From positions 1 to 64,000 of the forward strand of contig VGXR01000002.1 in NCBI GenBank assembly GCA_016873255.1: a stretch of 64,000 nt of DNA. The letters run 5' to 3'. Source of the DNA: Planctomycetota bacterium (lineage in GTDB: Bacteria > Planctomycetota > Phycisphaerae > Phycisphaerales > SM1A02). Below the pieces are notes generated by a model. It did not search any database. It had not been told where the DNA came from and saw only the letters and a list, made by a program, of their open reading frames with translations. How positions within the stretch are numbered: position 1 is the stretch's first letter; every line of letters begins with the position of its first letter. Made by a program: the position numbers and the translations under genes. This document shows positions 17,183 through 25,329 of this stretch, one piece after another.

Positions 17183-18963
17183 CCCGGCATGCCACTCGCG
17201 CCGCTCTGCCTGCGGCCCTCGTCGCCGCACTGGCCGCCGGCTGCGAGTCTCCTTACCAGGACCGCGGCATCCTCTCGAAGGACGTCGCCGACCGCATCTC
17301 CCGCGTCGACGGCACGGACCTCTCCGCGCTGGGGGAGGCGGGTCCGCTTCCGCCGTCGTCCGCCACGCCGCCCTCCCCGGAGGAACTGGCAGGCCTCGAG
17401 CCCGGGCAGCGCCGCACGGAGCTTGCGCTTCCGGACGTCCGTGCCTCGGTTCTCGAGAACAACCTCGGCATCAAGGTGGTGCGCATCGACCCTGCCATCG
17501 CCAGCGAGCGCGTCCGCAAGGAGCGTGCCCGGTTCGAGTGGACCTTCGGCCTGATCGCCGACGGCGGGCGCGACGTGAACTTCGAGCCCCCGCTGCAGGC
17601 CGAGCTCTGGAACGCCGAGGTGCGGCCCAACCTCAACGTGCCGCTCGCCGACGGCGGCCAGCTCGATGTCGACTGGCGCCTGCTGTACTTCGACAACCAG
17701 CTCAATTCGCTCGACCCCAACGAGGGCGTCGGCTACCAGAGCGTGCCCCGCGTGACGCTCACGCAGCCGATCCTGCGGGGCGGCGGCAGGCTCGTTAACG
17801 AGTCCGGCATCCTGCTCGCGTCATTCGGGCAGCGGAGGGTGGAGATCCGCACGCGCCTGATGGTGCAGCAGCTCCTCGTGGAGGCGGAGCGCTCGTACTG
17901 GCGTGCGTTCGGCGCATCGCGCGCGTTCGAGATCTCGCTCGAGAGCTACCGGCGTGCCGTGGAGCAGGTGGCAGTCGCCGAGCGGCTGGCCGCCGCGCGC
18001 ATGGCGGCCGCCACCGAGGTCATCAAGGCCAAGTACCTCGCCGTCAGCCAGGTCGACGACGTGATCGCCGCGAGCGAGCAGCTGCGCGCGCGCTCCCGCC
18101 AGCTCAAGCAGGCGATGAACCGCCCGGACCTGCCGCTCGACGACAGTGCCGTCGTCGGCTTCGGCACCGGGCCCGAACTGGTGCAGTACCGCTTTGCGCC
18201 GCAGACGGTTCTGGACGTGGCGCTGCGCCGACGGCCGGAGCTCCTGGAGGCGGAACTTGCCGTCGCCGAGGGTGCGCTGGGCATCGAGGTTGCAAAGAAC
18301 GGGCTGATGCCCCGGCTCGATGCCTTCGGCACGGCGGGGCCGGTGGGCTTCGGCACCAACCTCGGCGATGCCATCGCAGGAAGCGGGCCCGACGCCGCGA
18401 TGACCATGGCATTCAACGCGGGGGTTCGCCTGCAGGTGCCGCTGGGCAACGAGGCCGCCAAGGCCGACCTGCAGGCTGCGCTCTACCAGCGCCTCCGTGA
18501 GCTCGCCACCAGCCAGGATCGCCGACTCACCATCACCCGCGAGGTGCACGATGCCGTGTCGCGCACCCGCACCGGGTGGCAGGCGGTCGTGGCCACCCGG
18601 CAGGCGGTCGACCTGGCGGCGCGCGCGTACGACGGCGTGCGCACGCTCTACCAGAAGCGCGCGGCCACCATCACCGATCTCACGCAGTCGCTGCTCCAGC
18701 TGGCCGACGCCCAGCGGTCGGAGGCGACCGCCGTGGTGGGCTACCAGCTTGCGTTGCTCGACCTGTCGGACGCGGCCGGCTTGGTCCCGGGCCGGGCTGG
18801 GCTGTCGATCGATTCGGACATCCGTCTGCCGTCCGCCGAGGACGGCGACCCCGGGGCGGGCACCGAGTCGTTCCTGGAGGTCCCTCCGCTCCTCGAGGCG
18901 GAGCGCGGCGACCTCGGCCGTACGCCACGGGCGACGGTCAGCGCCGCTTCGAACCGAGGTTGA
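17179..18963 (+). CDS. TolC-like outer membrane efflux lipoprotein
   Basis: 594 residues. The lipoprotein signal ends at AALAAGCES (Cys about 19). Two efflux repeats with long amphipathic helices follow: ASVLENNLGIKVVRIDPAIA and the mirrored VLDVALRRRPELLEAELAVA are the TolC-type openings, with two beta segments each (VRPNLNVPLADGGQLDVDW; VRLQVPLGNEAAKADLQ). The product forms the outer-membrane tunnel that completes this exporter. It is the last operon gene, overlapping the preceding ATG by 4 nt. Its last 26 bp run antisense to the end of the precursor peptide gene, so the two transcripts converge. Confidence 0.88.
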   Translation: MTRHATRAALPAALVAALAAGCESPYQDRGILSKDVADRISRVDGTDLSALGEAGPLPPSSATPPSPEELAGLEPGQRRTELALPDVRASVLENNLGIKVVRIDPAIASERVRKERARFEWTFGLIADGGRDVNFEPPLQAELWNAEVRPNLNVPLADGGQLDVDWRLLYFDNQLNSLDPNEGVGYQSVPRVTLTQPILRGGGRLVNESGILLASFGQRRVEIRTRLMVQQLLVEAERSYWRAFGASRAFEISLESYRRAVEQVAVAERLAAARMAAATEVIKAKYLAVSQVDDVIAASEQLRARSRQLKQAMNRPDLPLDDSAVVGFGTGPELVQYRFAPQTVLDVALRRRPELLEAELAVAEGALGIEVAKNGLMPRLDAFGTAGPVGFGTNLGDAIAGSGPDAAMTMAFNAGVRLQVPLGNEAAKADLQAALYQRLRELATSQDRRLTITREVHDAVSRTRTGWQAVVATRQAVDLAARAYDGVRTLYQKRAATITDLTQSLLQLADAQRSEATAVVGYQLALLDLSDAAGLVPGRAGLSIDSDIRLPSAEDGDPGAGTESFLEVPPLLEAERGDLGRTPRATVSAASNRG

Positions 18964-19078
18964 CGCCCTTGGACGCCGTCCGGCCGCCGCTGGCCTTGGC
19001 CAAGCTGCTGCGCCCCTTGGCGGCGCCGCCCTTCACGCTGGCGAGGTCCTTGGCATTGAGCTTCTTGTCGTTGGTCAT
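18938..19078 (-). CDS. Double-glycine precursor peptide, predicted substrate of the adjacent exporter
   Basis: A 46-residue ORF. The first 18 residues, MTNDKKLNAKDLASVKGG, match the C39 leader consensus at every key position counted back from the cut: Leu -12, Asp -8, Leu -7, Val -4, Gly -2, Gly -1. The predicted 28-residue core has eight Lys/Arg, no acidic residue, no Cys and no aromatic residue, and is rich in Gly, Ser and Ala. It contains a second Gly-Gly pair (LAKASGG) with a shortened copy of the pattern. An AAAGG ribosome binding site is 6 nt before the ATG, and a promoter lies at 19121-19150. It faces the exporter operon and overlaps its last gene. Function (bacteriocin, signal or structural peptide) is not visible. 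The longer frame that contains it lacks any leader signal. Confidence 0.75.
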   Translation of the reverse strand: MTNDKKLNAKDLASVKGGAAKGRSSLAKASGGRTASKGVNLGSKRR

Positions 19079-19120
19079 CGTCAGCCTTTCTGGGGGCTCC
19101 TTGCGGGGCCGCCGATGGCT

Positions 19121-19150
19121 ACTATCGGTTGAACGCCGCACTGCGTGCAA
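19121..19150 (-). promoter_or_regulatory. Promoter candidate for the precursor peptide
   Basis: On the minus strand TTGCAC (19150-19145) and GATAGT (19126-19121) are 18 bp apart. Transcription would start near 19114, giving a leader of about 35 nt that holds the AAAGG ribosome binding site. Confidence 0.4.
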
Positions 19151-19175
19151 GCGCGTGCGGGGAGATTTCCGGGTT

Positions 19176-19217
19176 TCCAAAAGAACAAACCCCTTGGAGG
19201 CGTGTAACTCCAAGGGG
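19176..19217 (-). terminator. Hairpin with T-rich tail, leftward
   Basis: CCCCTTGGAG (19190-19199) and CTCCAAGGGG (19208-19217) form a perfect 10-bp stem with an 8-nt loop. Read leftward, it is followed by a T-rich stretch (GTTTGTTCTTTTGG). It lies just upstream of the peptide promoter, so it would insulate the peptide gene from leftward transcripts, or end an unseen one. Confidence 0.5.
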
Positions 19218-19317
19218 CAGTGTTTCTCCGCGGCCCTGCCAGGCGCGCGAAGGGAGTGGCTTGCAGAACCCGTCGGACACAACTCGGGGCGGCAGGTGCG
19301 GGTTCGCCTCTATAAAC

Positions 19318-19556
19318 GCAGTTCCCAAGGCGGTGCCATCACGGGATCGGCGCGGTCTGCGAGAAGAACACGCTTTCCCGGCATGCGCCGTGATCCCGGC
19401 GGAGCGTGTTTCTCGCCTCCATGGGCGGAGTGGGGTTGGCCGAGAGGTCAATAACCAATCCGCAACCCGCCCTTTTCAGCAGCTTGCCCCGTATGTGGGT
19501 CGAGGCTTGCTGAGGCCCGGAACGGTGCCTTTGCGCCATTCCGGGCCAATTTTTTG
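19318..19556 (+). ncRNA. Candidate structured RNA in gene-free region
   Basis: The ~540 bp between the peptide promoter and the sigma factor holds no gene on either strand. A TATAAA box (19311-19316) without a clear -35 precedes a stretch with strong pairing. Arms 19342-19353 and 19385-19398 pair over 12 bp with a 2-nt bulge; arms 19359-19374 and 19403-19416 pair over 14 bp with a 2-nt bulge. Their order a-b-a'-b' makes them a pseudoknot or mutually exclusive. A third element pairs 19423-19428 with 19467-19472 around an inner stem. The stretch ends in a strong intrinsic terminator. It matches no RNA class I recognise (not tmRNA, SRP or RNase P RNA). It could also be the leader of the downstream sigma factor, but the terminator argues against that. 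Confidence 0.4.
19514..19556 (+). terminator. Intrinsic terminator
   Basis: GGCCCGGAA (19514-19522) pairs with TTCCGGGCC (19539-19547), with further pairing in the loop, followed by AATTTTTT. This is a classic rightward terminator. No protein gene precedes it on this strand since 18963, so it either ends long exporter read-through or the RNA candidate. Confidence 0.75.
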
Positions 19557-19755
19557 ACCGGATTTCCGGGATTGCGCTGGGGCATTCACCGGACTTTGCG
19601 CGACTTTCGCTTGACCTCGGAGAAATCGGGGGCACAGTGGCCCCGTGGCCGTCTGCGCGGCCGCACACCGACAGGAGAGAAGGACCTAGGGGCGTGGACG
19701 TTCGTTCTCGAGCGCGTGGCTCGCTGACGTGCGTATTGATTGGAGTGGTTGCCCA

Positions 19756-20328
19756 ATGAGGTCCCTGCCTGTCTCGCCGCCAGCCGGCGAGCCTTCCCTG
19801 CCTGAACTGTTCGAGGCCATCTACGGCCGGCTCAAGGAGCTGTCCTCGATGTTCATGCGATCGCAGCCGATGGGCCACACGCTCCAGCCCACGGCCGTGG
19901 TCAACGAGGCATTCATCAAGCTGGCCGAGCGCGACGCGGGGTCCTTCGTGAGCGAGGAGCACTTCTTCGCCACCGCGGCCACGGTGCTTCGCAGCGTGCT
20001 GGTGGACCATGCGCGCCGGCGCAGCAGCAAGAAGCGAGGCGCGGGCAAGCGCGGCGCGTCGATGGGCATCTTTGATTTTGATCCGGCCGATCGCTCGTCG
20101 GATGTCACCGGCCTGCTCGAACTCGAGGACGCCCTGCAGGCCCTGGCCGAGATCGATGCGCGCGCGGCACACGTGGCCGAACTGCGCATCTACGGCGCGG
20201 TTTCCCTCGATCACTTGGCTCGGCTCCTCGGCACCAGCGTGCCGACCGTGGAGCGCGACTGGCGCTTCGCGCGTGCCTTCCTCGAGAAGCAGTACGGCGT
20301 CACGGCGAAGGGTCGCAGGTCGTCATGA
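19756..20328 (+). CDS. ECF sigma factor, planctomycete/acidobacterial type
   Basis: 190 residues. Region 2 is seen in ELFEAIYGRLKELSSMFM and LQPTAVVNEAFIKLAE, typical of the 'Sig-70, TIGR02999' group. HFFATAATVLRSVLVDHARR follows, and region 4 ends in a helix-turn-helix (AVSLDHLARLLGTSVPTVERDWRFARAFL). It directs RNA polymerase to a special promoter set. ATG 19756 is preferred with GGAG 12 nt upstream; GTG 19729 is an alternative. The stop overlaps the kinase start (ATGA), a coupling common in planctomycetes where a kinase probably controls the sigma factor. Confidence 0.9.
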   Translation: MRSLPVSPPAGEPSLPELFEAIYGRLKELSSMFMRSQPMGHTLQPTAVVNEAFIKLAERDAGSFVSEEHFFATAATVLRSVLVDHARRRSSKKRGAGKRGASMGIFDFDPADRSSDVTGLLELEDALQALAEIDARAAHVAELRIYGAVSLDHLARLLGTSVPTVERDWRFARAFLEKQYGVTAKGRRSS

Positions 20329-21380
20329 GCATCCCTGTGGCTGATCGCTGGGTCACGGTCCGGCGCCTCTTCGAGGCCGCCGTGGATCTTCCGCAGCACC
20401 AGCGCCTTGCCTTCCTGGACTCCGCATGCGCCGACGAGGGGACGCGCTGCGAGGTCCTTGGACTCCTGGCTGCCGATGAGTCGGCGGTCGACCTGCCCGT
20501 CGACCGGGATCCCGCAGCAACCAACGAAGGGGTGGCTGAGCGGTTCCCGGAAGTGCTGGGCTTCAGAATCGACCGTCGGCTCGGGGCAGGGGGCACCGGC
20601 CGCGTGTACGACGCCACCTGCCGCGAGAACGGCGCGCGCGTCGCGCTGAAGGTGATGAACGTCGGGGCCAACGGCCAGGCCCTGCAGCGGTTCCGCCAGG
20701 AGAGCCGCATCCTCGCGCGCCTGCGCCACTCCGGCATCGTTCAGCTGCACGAGAGCGGGCACACCGTGGACGGGCACTTCTACCTGGCGATGGACTACGT
20801 CGATGGCGCGACCATCGACCGCTGGTGCCGGGACCATGCCGCCGACGACCGCCGCAAGGCCGAGCTCTGCATCGAGGTGCTCGCGGCCCTCTCGCACGCG
20901 CACGCCGCAGGCGTGGTGCACCGCGACATCAAGCCCCACAACATCCTCGTGGACTCCTCCGGGCGCGTGCTGCTCGTGGACTTCGGCGTGGCGCGCCTGC
21001 ACCGCGACGACGGCAACCGCACCGGCTTCCGCACCGAGACCGGCAACATCGTCGGCACGTTCGCCTACATGAGCCCCGAGCAGGCTGACGGCAAGGCCAG
21101 CCGCATCGGGCCGTGCACCGACGTCTACCAGGTGGCGCTGGTGCTGTTCGAGCTGCTCACCGGACGGCTTCCCTACGACATCGAGGACCGTGGCGCGATG
21201 GCGCTCCTGAAGGCCGTGCTGTTCGAGCGCCGGGTGCGCCTCTCCGAGGCGCGCGAGGATCTCGCCGGCCCGCTCGACGAGGCGCTGCACGGGGCGCTCG
21301 AAATCGACCCGTCGAAGCGGCCGCAGAGCGCCGCGGAGTTCGCCGACCTGCTGTCTCGGGCGATCGCCGGACTGGCCTGA
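20325..21380 (+). CDS. Cytoplasmic Hanks-type serine/threonine kinase
   Basis: 351 residues. The first ~75 residues are an acidic helical domain often found before planctomycete kinases. The kinase domain is complete: GAGGTGRVY loop, Lys109 in VALKV, HRDIKPHN with Asp201, DFG with Asp219, and MSPEQADG as substrate-binding segment. There is no membrane helix, no PASTA or TPR tail. Overlap with the sigma factor gene suggests phosphorylation of, or co-regulation with, that factor. Confidence 0.92.
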   Translation: MSIPVADRWVTVRRLFEAAVDLPQHQRLAFLDSACADEGTRCEVLGLLAADESAVDLPVDRDPAATNEGVAERFPEVLGFRIDRRLGAGGTGRVYDATCRENGARVALKVMNVGANGQALQRFRQESRILARLRHSGIVQLHESGHTVDGHFYLAMDYVDGATIDRWCRDHAADDRRKAELCIEVLAALSHAHAAGVVHRDIKPHNILVDSSGRVLLVDFGVARLHRDDGNRTGFRTETGNIVGTFAYMSPEQADGKASRIGPCTDVYQVALVLFELLTGRLPYDIEDRGAMALLKAVLFERRVRLSEAREDLAGPLDEALHGALEIDPSKRPQSAAEFADLLSRAIAGLA

Positions 21381-21443
21381 GGACGCACCGCTGCGCGCGG
21401 CTCGCTCGCGGACCGGTCGATCTTCGGTCGGGGCACCGCGTGC

Positions 21444-21914
21444 TCAGCCCGCCGCACGCAGCAGGGCCGATTCGGAACTCACGCCGAGCCGCAGCACCAT
21501 CGATCCGTCCGACACGGACGCGCGAAGCAGGTAGCGACCGGGCATCAGGAGAGCGGGGTCCATCGCCGGGTTGCGGGCCGTCAGGTCCGGGATGGCCAGC
21601 ATCCCGAATGCACCGAGAACGCACGCCTCGGCGTTGCAGCGCCCGGGGCACAGCGCCCATGCATCGAACGGAAGCGGCCCGTTTGCAACCACCACCCATT
21701 CAAGTTCCACCTCGGTCAGCGGTCCGCCCGCGATGGTCACGATCGCGAGGTCGTGCTGCAGGTCAAGCGACGCCAATCCGGGCCCGGCAGCCGGGCGAAG
21801 CTCGATGGTTCGCCGTGATTCGATGCGGAGGACTTCGCGCAGCGCCTCGGTCCCGTCCGGAAGGACGACTCGGGCGCGCGCAGCCAGCAGGGTGATGGGG
21901 TCATATGTGGGCAT
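21444..21914 (-). CDS. Hypothetical protein
   Basis: 156 residues with no family I recognise. The sequence looks like a real, mostly beta protein: ARARVVLPDGTEALREV, DLAIVTIAGGPLTEVELEWVV, LMPGRYLLRASVSDGSMVL. It contains a CPGRC-NAEAC cysteine cluster in the middle and no signal peptide. It converges with the kinase gene (63 bp gap) and diverges from serC. Start at ATG 21914. Confidence 0.55.
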   Translation of the reverse strand: MPTYDPITLLAARARVVLPDGTEALREVLRIESRRTIELRPAAGPGLASLDLQHDLAIVTIAGGPLTEVELEWVVVANGPLPFDAWALCPGRCNAEACVLGAFGMLAIPDLTARNPAMDPALLMPGRYLLRASVSDGSMVLRLGVSSESALLRAAG

Positions 21915-22029
21915 GCAACATCTCGACCCGCGGCTGGCAGTCCGTGGACACCCCTACAAACGGAATCTGATTGCTTGCCACATCATCGGGTGACGAAATC
22001 CGATTGTTTTTTGCTGCGAATGCCTCCTG

Positions 22030-22053
22030 TATTCTCGCCCCTCCCCCCCGGAG
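22030..22053 (+). promoter_or_regulatory. -10 box and ribosome binding site of serC
   Basis: TATTCT (22030-22035) is followed 25 nt later by ATG 22061 with GGAG at 22050-22053. Unlike the leaderless genes of the window, this gene has a normal leader. Confidence 0.5.
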
Positions 22054-22060
22054 AAGCCCG

Positions 22061-23197
22061 ATGACCACCGCCACCCACGCCGTCAGGACCCCGGAACCCC
22101 CCGCCACGCCCGGCCCGGGGCGGGTCTACAACTTTTCCGCCGGCCCGGCCTGCATGCCCGAGTCGGTGCTTGCGCAGCTTCGCGACGAGCTGCTCGACTT
22201 CGGCGGCACGGGAATCGGCCTCCTCGAGCAGAGCCACCGGGGTGCCGCCTACGACCGGATCCTGGCTGAGGCCTTTGCGAGCGTCCGGGCCTGTGCCGGC
22301 ATCGGCGACGACTGGGAGGTGCTCTTCCTTCCGGGCGGGTCGATGCAGCACTTCCCGCTGATCGCCATGAACTTCGTGCCCAAGGACGGATGGGTCGCAT
22401 TCGCCGACACTGGCCTGTGGACCCACAAGGGCGAGAAGGAAGTGGCGTGCGTGCGCCGCACCAGGAAGGTCTTCGACGGCGCTTCCTGCCGCTTCGACCA
22501 CGTGCCGTCGGACGCCGAGATCGGTGATTGCTCGGGTGCCGCGTACTTCTGCTATTGCTCCAACAACACCGTCGAGGGGACGCAGTTCGCGCGGCCCCCG
22601 CGCGTGGCTGCGCCGCTCGTCTGCGACGCCACGAGCGACATCTTCTCGCGGCCGTGGGGCCTTGCAGCCCATGACCTGATCTTCTCGAGCGGCCAGAAGA
22701 ACCTCGGTGCCAGCGGCATCTCGCTGGTGCTGGTGCGGAAGTCGTTCCTGGAGCGCGCCGACCGATCGCTCCCGCCGATGCTCAGCTACGCGCACTTCGC
22801 CAAGACCGAGTCGCGTCCCAACACGCCGCCGACCTTCGGCGTCCGAACGATCGGCCTCATGGCCAAGTGGACCTTCGACCACGGCGGGCCCGAGGCGTTC
22901 GGCCCCCGCAACCGTGCGAAGGCCGCGCACGTCTACGGCGCGATCGACCGCAGCGGCGGCTTCTACCGCCCATCCATGCGCAGCGACTGCCGCAGCGACA
23001 TGTCGATCAGCTTCTGGCTCCCGAGCGACGCGCTCCTCGACCGCTTCGTTGCCGAGAGCGAGCGCGAGGGCCTGTGCGGCCTCCGCGGCCATCGCGACTG
23101 GGGCGGCGTGCGCGCCTGCGTCTACAACGCGTTCCCGTCGAAGGGCTGCGAGCTGCTCGCCCAGTTCATGGACGAATTCGCCAGGAAGAACGGGTGA
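22061..23197 (+). CDS. serC: Phosphoserine aminotransferase
   Basis: 378 residues, converting 3-phosphohydroxypyruvate and glutamate to phosphoserine in serine synthesis and acting in pyridoxal phosphate synthesis. VYNFSAGPACMPESVL, GTGIGLLEQSHRG, LFLPGGSMQHF and SSGQKNLGASG with the PLP lysine (Lys213) are diagnostic. The C-terminus has the RSDMSISFWLP and GLRGHRDWGGVRACVYNAFP strands. Length is standard. The stop overlaps the next start by GTGA. Confidence 0.95.
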   Translation: MTTATHAVRTPEPPATPGPGRVYNFSAGPACMPESVLAQLRDELLDFGGTGIGLLEQSHRGAAYDRILAEAFASVRACAGIGDDWEVLFLPGGSMQHFPLIAMNFVPKDGWVAFADTGLWTHKGEKEVACVRRTRKVFDGASCRFDHVPSDAEIGDCSGAAYFCYCSNNTVEGTQFARPPRVAAPLVCDATSDIFSRPWGLAAHDLIFSSGQKNLGASGISLVLVRKSFLERADRSLPPMLSYAHFAKTESRPNTPPTFGVRTIGLMAKWTFDHGGPEAFGPRNRAKAAHVYGAIDRSGGFYRPSMRSDCRSDMSISFWLPSDALLDRFVAESEREGLCGLRGHRDWGGVRACVYNAFPSKGCELLAQFMDEFARKNG

Positions 23198-24747
23198 CCG
23201 CGGTGGCGGGGTCGTCGCGGCGGGGCGCGCGAGCGCTCTGGTGCGTGGCGCTCGTGCTTGCCTCGTTCGTCGCCCTGTGGCCTTCCGTCGCCGGCGCGCG
23301 CGTCACGAACGACGACCTCAAGTTCGTCCGGCTCGTCGAACATGCCGGTGAGCCGTGGGCTGCGATCGTCGATGCCTGGCGCCACGGCTTCGCGTTCAGG
23401 CCGATGGAGATCCTGCTCGGTTCGACCTGCGATGCGGAAACCCTCGCGCCGGGGTGGACCGATGCCGCGCAGGTGGCGGGACTCGTGGTGCTGGTGGCCG
23501 CCACCGTCGCGCTTGCTGGCCGCGTGAGCCCTGCCCGCCGCTCGGCCGTGGCTCCGGTCGCCGTGCTCCTCCTGCTGCTCTCGCCCGGAACGACCAACGC
23601 ACTCTGGCAGATGGACGCGGCCTCGCAGACGTGGTCAGCGGCCCTCGGCGCGGTCGCGTTGGTGCTTTCCTGGGACGGCCTGCAGGCGGTGCGCGCCGGG
23701 CGGAGCCCCGTGCGTTCTGCGCTCGCCCTTGCCGCGGTGTTCCTCCTCGGGTGCACCGTGAAGGAGACGTTCTACGGTTGGAGCGTCGCCATCGGCGGAG
23801 CCGTCGCCCTGGCCTGGGTGGCCTCGTGGCGCCGGGGCAACCCAGGCACGCGCGGCATCGCCGTGCTCCTGCTGCCGACCGTGGCTTTGCCGCTTGCGCA
23901 CGCGGTCCTGCGGATGACCACGGGTGCGCTCGGTGCCGTGCCCGTGGGCGGGGAGGGCGGCAGGTACCAGGCCGAGTTCGGCATCAACATCGTGGTGAAC
24001 GCGGCCTTCTCCGTGGCGGGCTCCATCGCCAATGGCCCCTTCCATGCAGTGACCGATTCGTCGGCATCGCCATTGATCCGGGTGCTTCCGCTGCTCTCGT
24101 GCCTCTTCGTCATCGGTGCCCTCGCGGTGGCCGGCGGCTTCGCGTGGCTGCACCGTCGCGAAGGCGACGGCAGCTTTCGCCGCGCCCTCGGGCTTGCCGC
24201 GGTCTGCCTTGCGAGCACCGTGGCGACGCTGCCCGCGGGTGCGGTCTCGGAGCTCTACTGCTTCGGCGCGAACATCGGCGCATCGGTGCTGCTGGCGGTG
24301 GTGCTGGCGTCGCTTTGGTCGCCGGTTGCGGCCGACGAGCGGACGATCGGTCGATCCGTGGCGGGCGTCGCTTTCGCCGTCATCGTCGCGGTCGGCGCGT
24401 TCGGGCTCGCCGGCCGTGCCTATCACCACCTCGTCACGTGGCAGTACGCGCGACTCACGAACGAGGCGATCCTCGCGCACGCCGCGTCCGTCGCCCCGGT
24501 CGACCCCGCCTCAGGCAAGGCGGCTGGTGTCGTCTACCTGACGTCCTCCTGCATCCTCGGCCGCACCTATGGCCAGTACGTCATCCCGCCCGCGCAGGCC
24601 CTCGGCCTCGACTGCACGCAGCCGTGGCTCCTCCGCAGGGATCCCGCCCGTCCGGTCATCTTCACGCTGGACCCGCCGCCCGGCGTCCTGCGCCCCGGGG
24701 ACATGGTCCTTGACTGCGCGTCCATGCCCCGCCGCGCGAACTGGTGA
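23194..24747 (+). CDS. Polytopic membrane protein, possibly GT-C type
   Basis: 517 residues with about ten hydrophobic segments and large loops. After the first helix comes RVTNDDLKFVRLVEHAG, an acidic loop in the place where GT-C glycosyltransferases carry their catalytic Asp, and later a FRPMEILLGS segment and a KETFYGW motif. A soluble C-terminal part follows the last helix. GT-C membership is only suggested by topology. It overlaps serC, but there is no clear metabolic link. Confidence 0.7.
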   Translation: MTAVAGSSRRGARALWCVALVLASFVALWPSVAGARVTNDDLKFVRLVEHAGEPWAAIVDAWRHGFAFRPMEILLGSTCDAETLAPGWTDAAQVAGLVVLVAATVALAGRVSPARRSAVAPVAVLLLLLSPGTTNALWQMDAASQTWSAALGAVALVLSWDGLQAVRAGRSPVRSALALAAVFLLGCTVKETFYGWSVAIGGAVALAWVASWRRGNPGTRGIAVLLLPTVALPLAHAVLRMTTGALGAVPVGGEGGRYQAEFGINIVVNAAFSVAGSIANGPFHAVTDSSASPLIRVLPLLSCLFVIGALAVAGGFAWLHRREGDGSFRRALGLAAVCLASTVATLPAGAVSELYCFGANIGASVLLAVVLASLWSPVAADERTIGRSVAGVAFAVIVAVGAFGLAGRAYHHLVTWQYARLTNEAILAHAASVAPVDPASGKAAGVVYLTSSCILGRTYGQYVIPPAQALGLDCTQPWLLRRDPARPVIFTLDPPPGVLRPGDMVLDCASMPRRANW

Positions 24748-24750
24748 CCC

Positions 24751-25329
24751 TCACCCCGCGGGGTCCGTGCCGCGGCCGTTCCAGCGGCGCACCGCGCGGG
24801 TGTCGATGTCGAACAGGTCGAGCGCGCGGCCCACGGTCTGCGTGACGATGTCGTCGATGGTCGCGGGCCGGTGGTAGAAGGCCGGCACCGGCGGCATCAC
24901 GATGGCGCCGTTCATCGTGGCGCGCTCCATGATGGCGATGTGCCCGGCGTGCAGCGGGGTCTCGCGGAAGAGCAGCACCACCCGCCTGCGTTCCTTGAGC
25001 TGCACGTCGGCGGCGCGCGCGACGAGCTCGTCCGCCGCGCAGTGCGCGATCGCCGACAGCGTCTTGACCGAGCACGGCGCCACCAGCATCCCGTCGACCC
25101 GGAACGAGCCGCTCGCGATCGACGCGCCGATGTCCTTGAACCCGTGGACCTCGGTGGCCAGCGCCTTCACCTCGTCGAGGGTCCGATCCGTCTCCTCGGC
25201 GATCGTGCGCGTCCCCGACGGCGACACCACGAGGTGCGACTCGACGCCCGCCGCACGCAGGAGCTCGAGCGTGCGGATGCCGTAGATGGCTCCCGATGCT
25301 CCGGTGATGGCGACGATGATCCGCTTCAT
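24751..25329 (-). CDS. ubiX: Flavin prenyltransferase UbiX
   Basis: 192 residues. KRIIVAITGASGAIYGIRTLELL is the FMN-binding start of UbiX/Pad1; APCSVKTLSAIAHCAADEL and RRVVLLFRETPLHAGHIAIM are the other signatures, and ending PPVPAFYHRPATIDDIV is typical. It makes the prenylated FMN cofactor used by UbiD-type decarboxylases. No UbiD is in the window. The ATG overlaps the stop of the upstream FMN-like gene. Confidence 0.93.
   Translation of the reverse strand: MKRIIVAITGASGAIYGIRTLELLRAAGVESHLVVSPSGTRTIAEETDRTLDEVKALATEVHGFKDIGASIASGSFRVDGMLVAPCSVKTLSAIAHCAADELVARAADVQLKERRRVVLLFRETPLHAGHIAIMERATMNGAIVMPPVPAFYHRPATIDDIVTQTVGRALDLFDIDTRAVRRWNGRGTDPAG

Noticed and set aside
19129-19557. Plus-strand open frame of 142 codons in the gene-free region.
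   Set aside because: Poor coding character, runs through hairpins and a terminator, no ribosome binding site.
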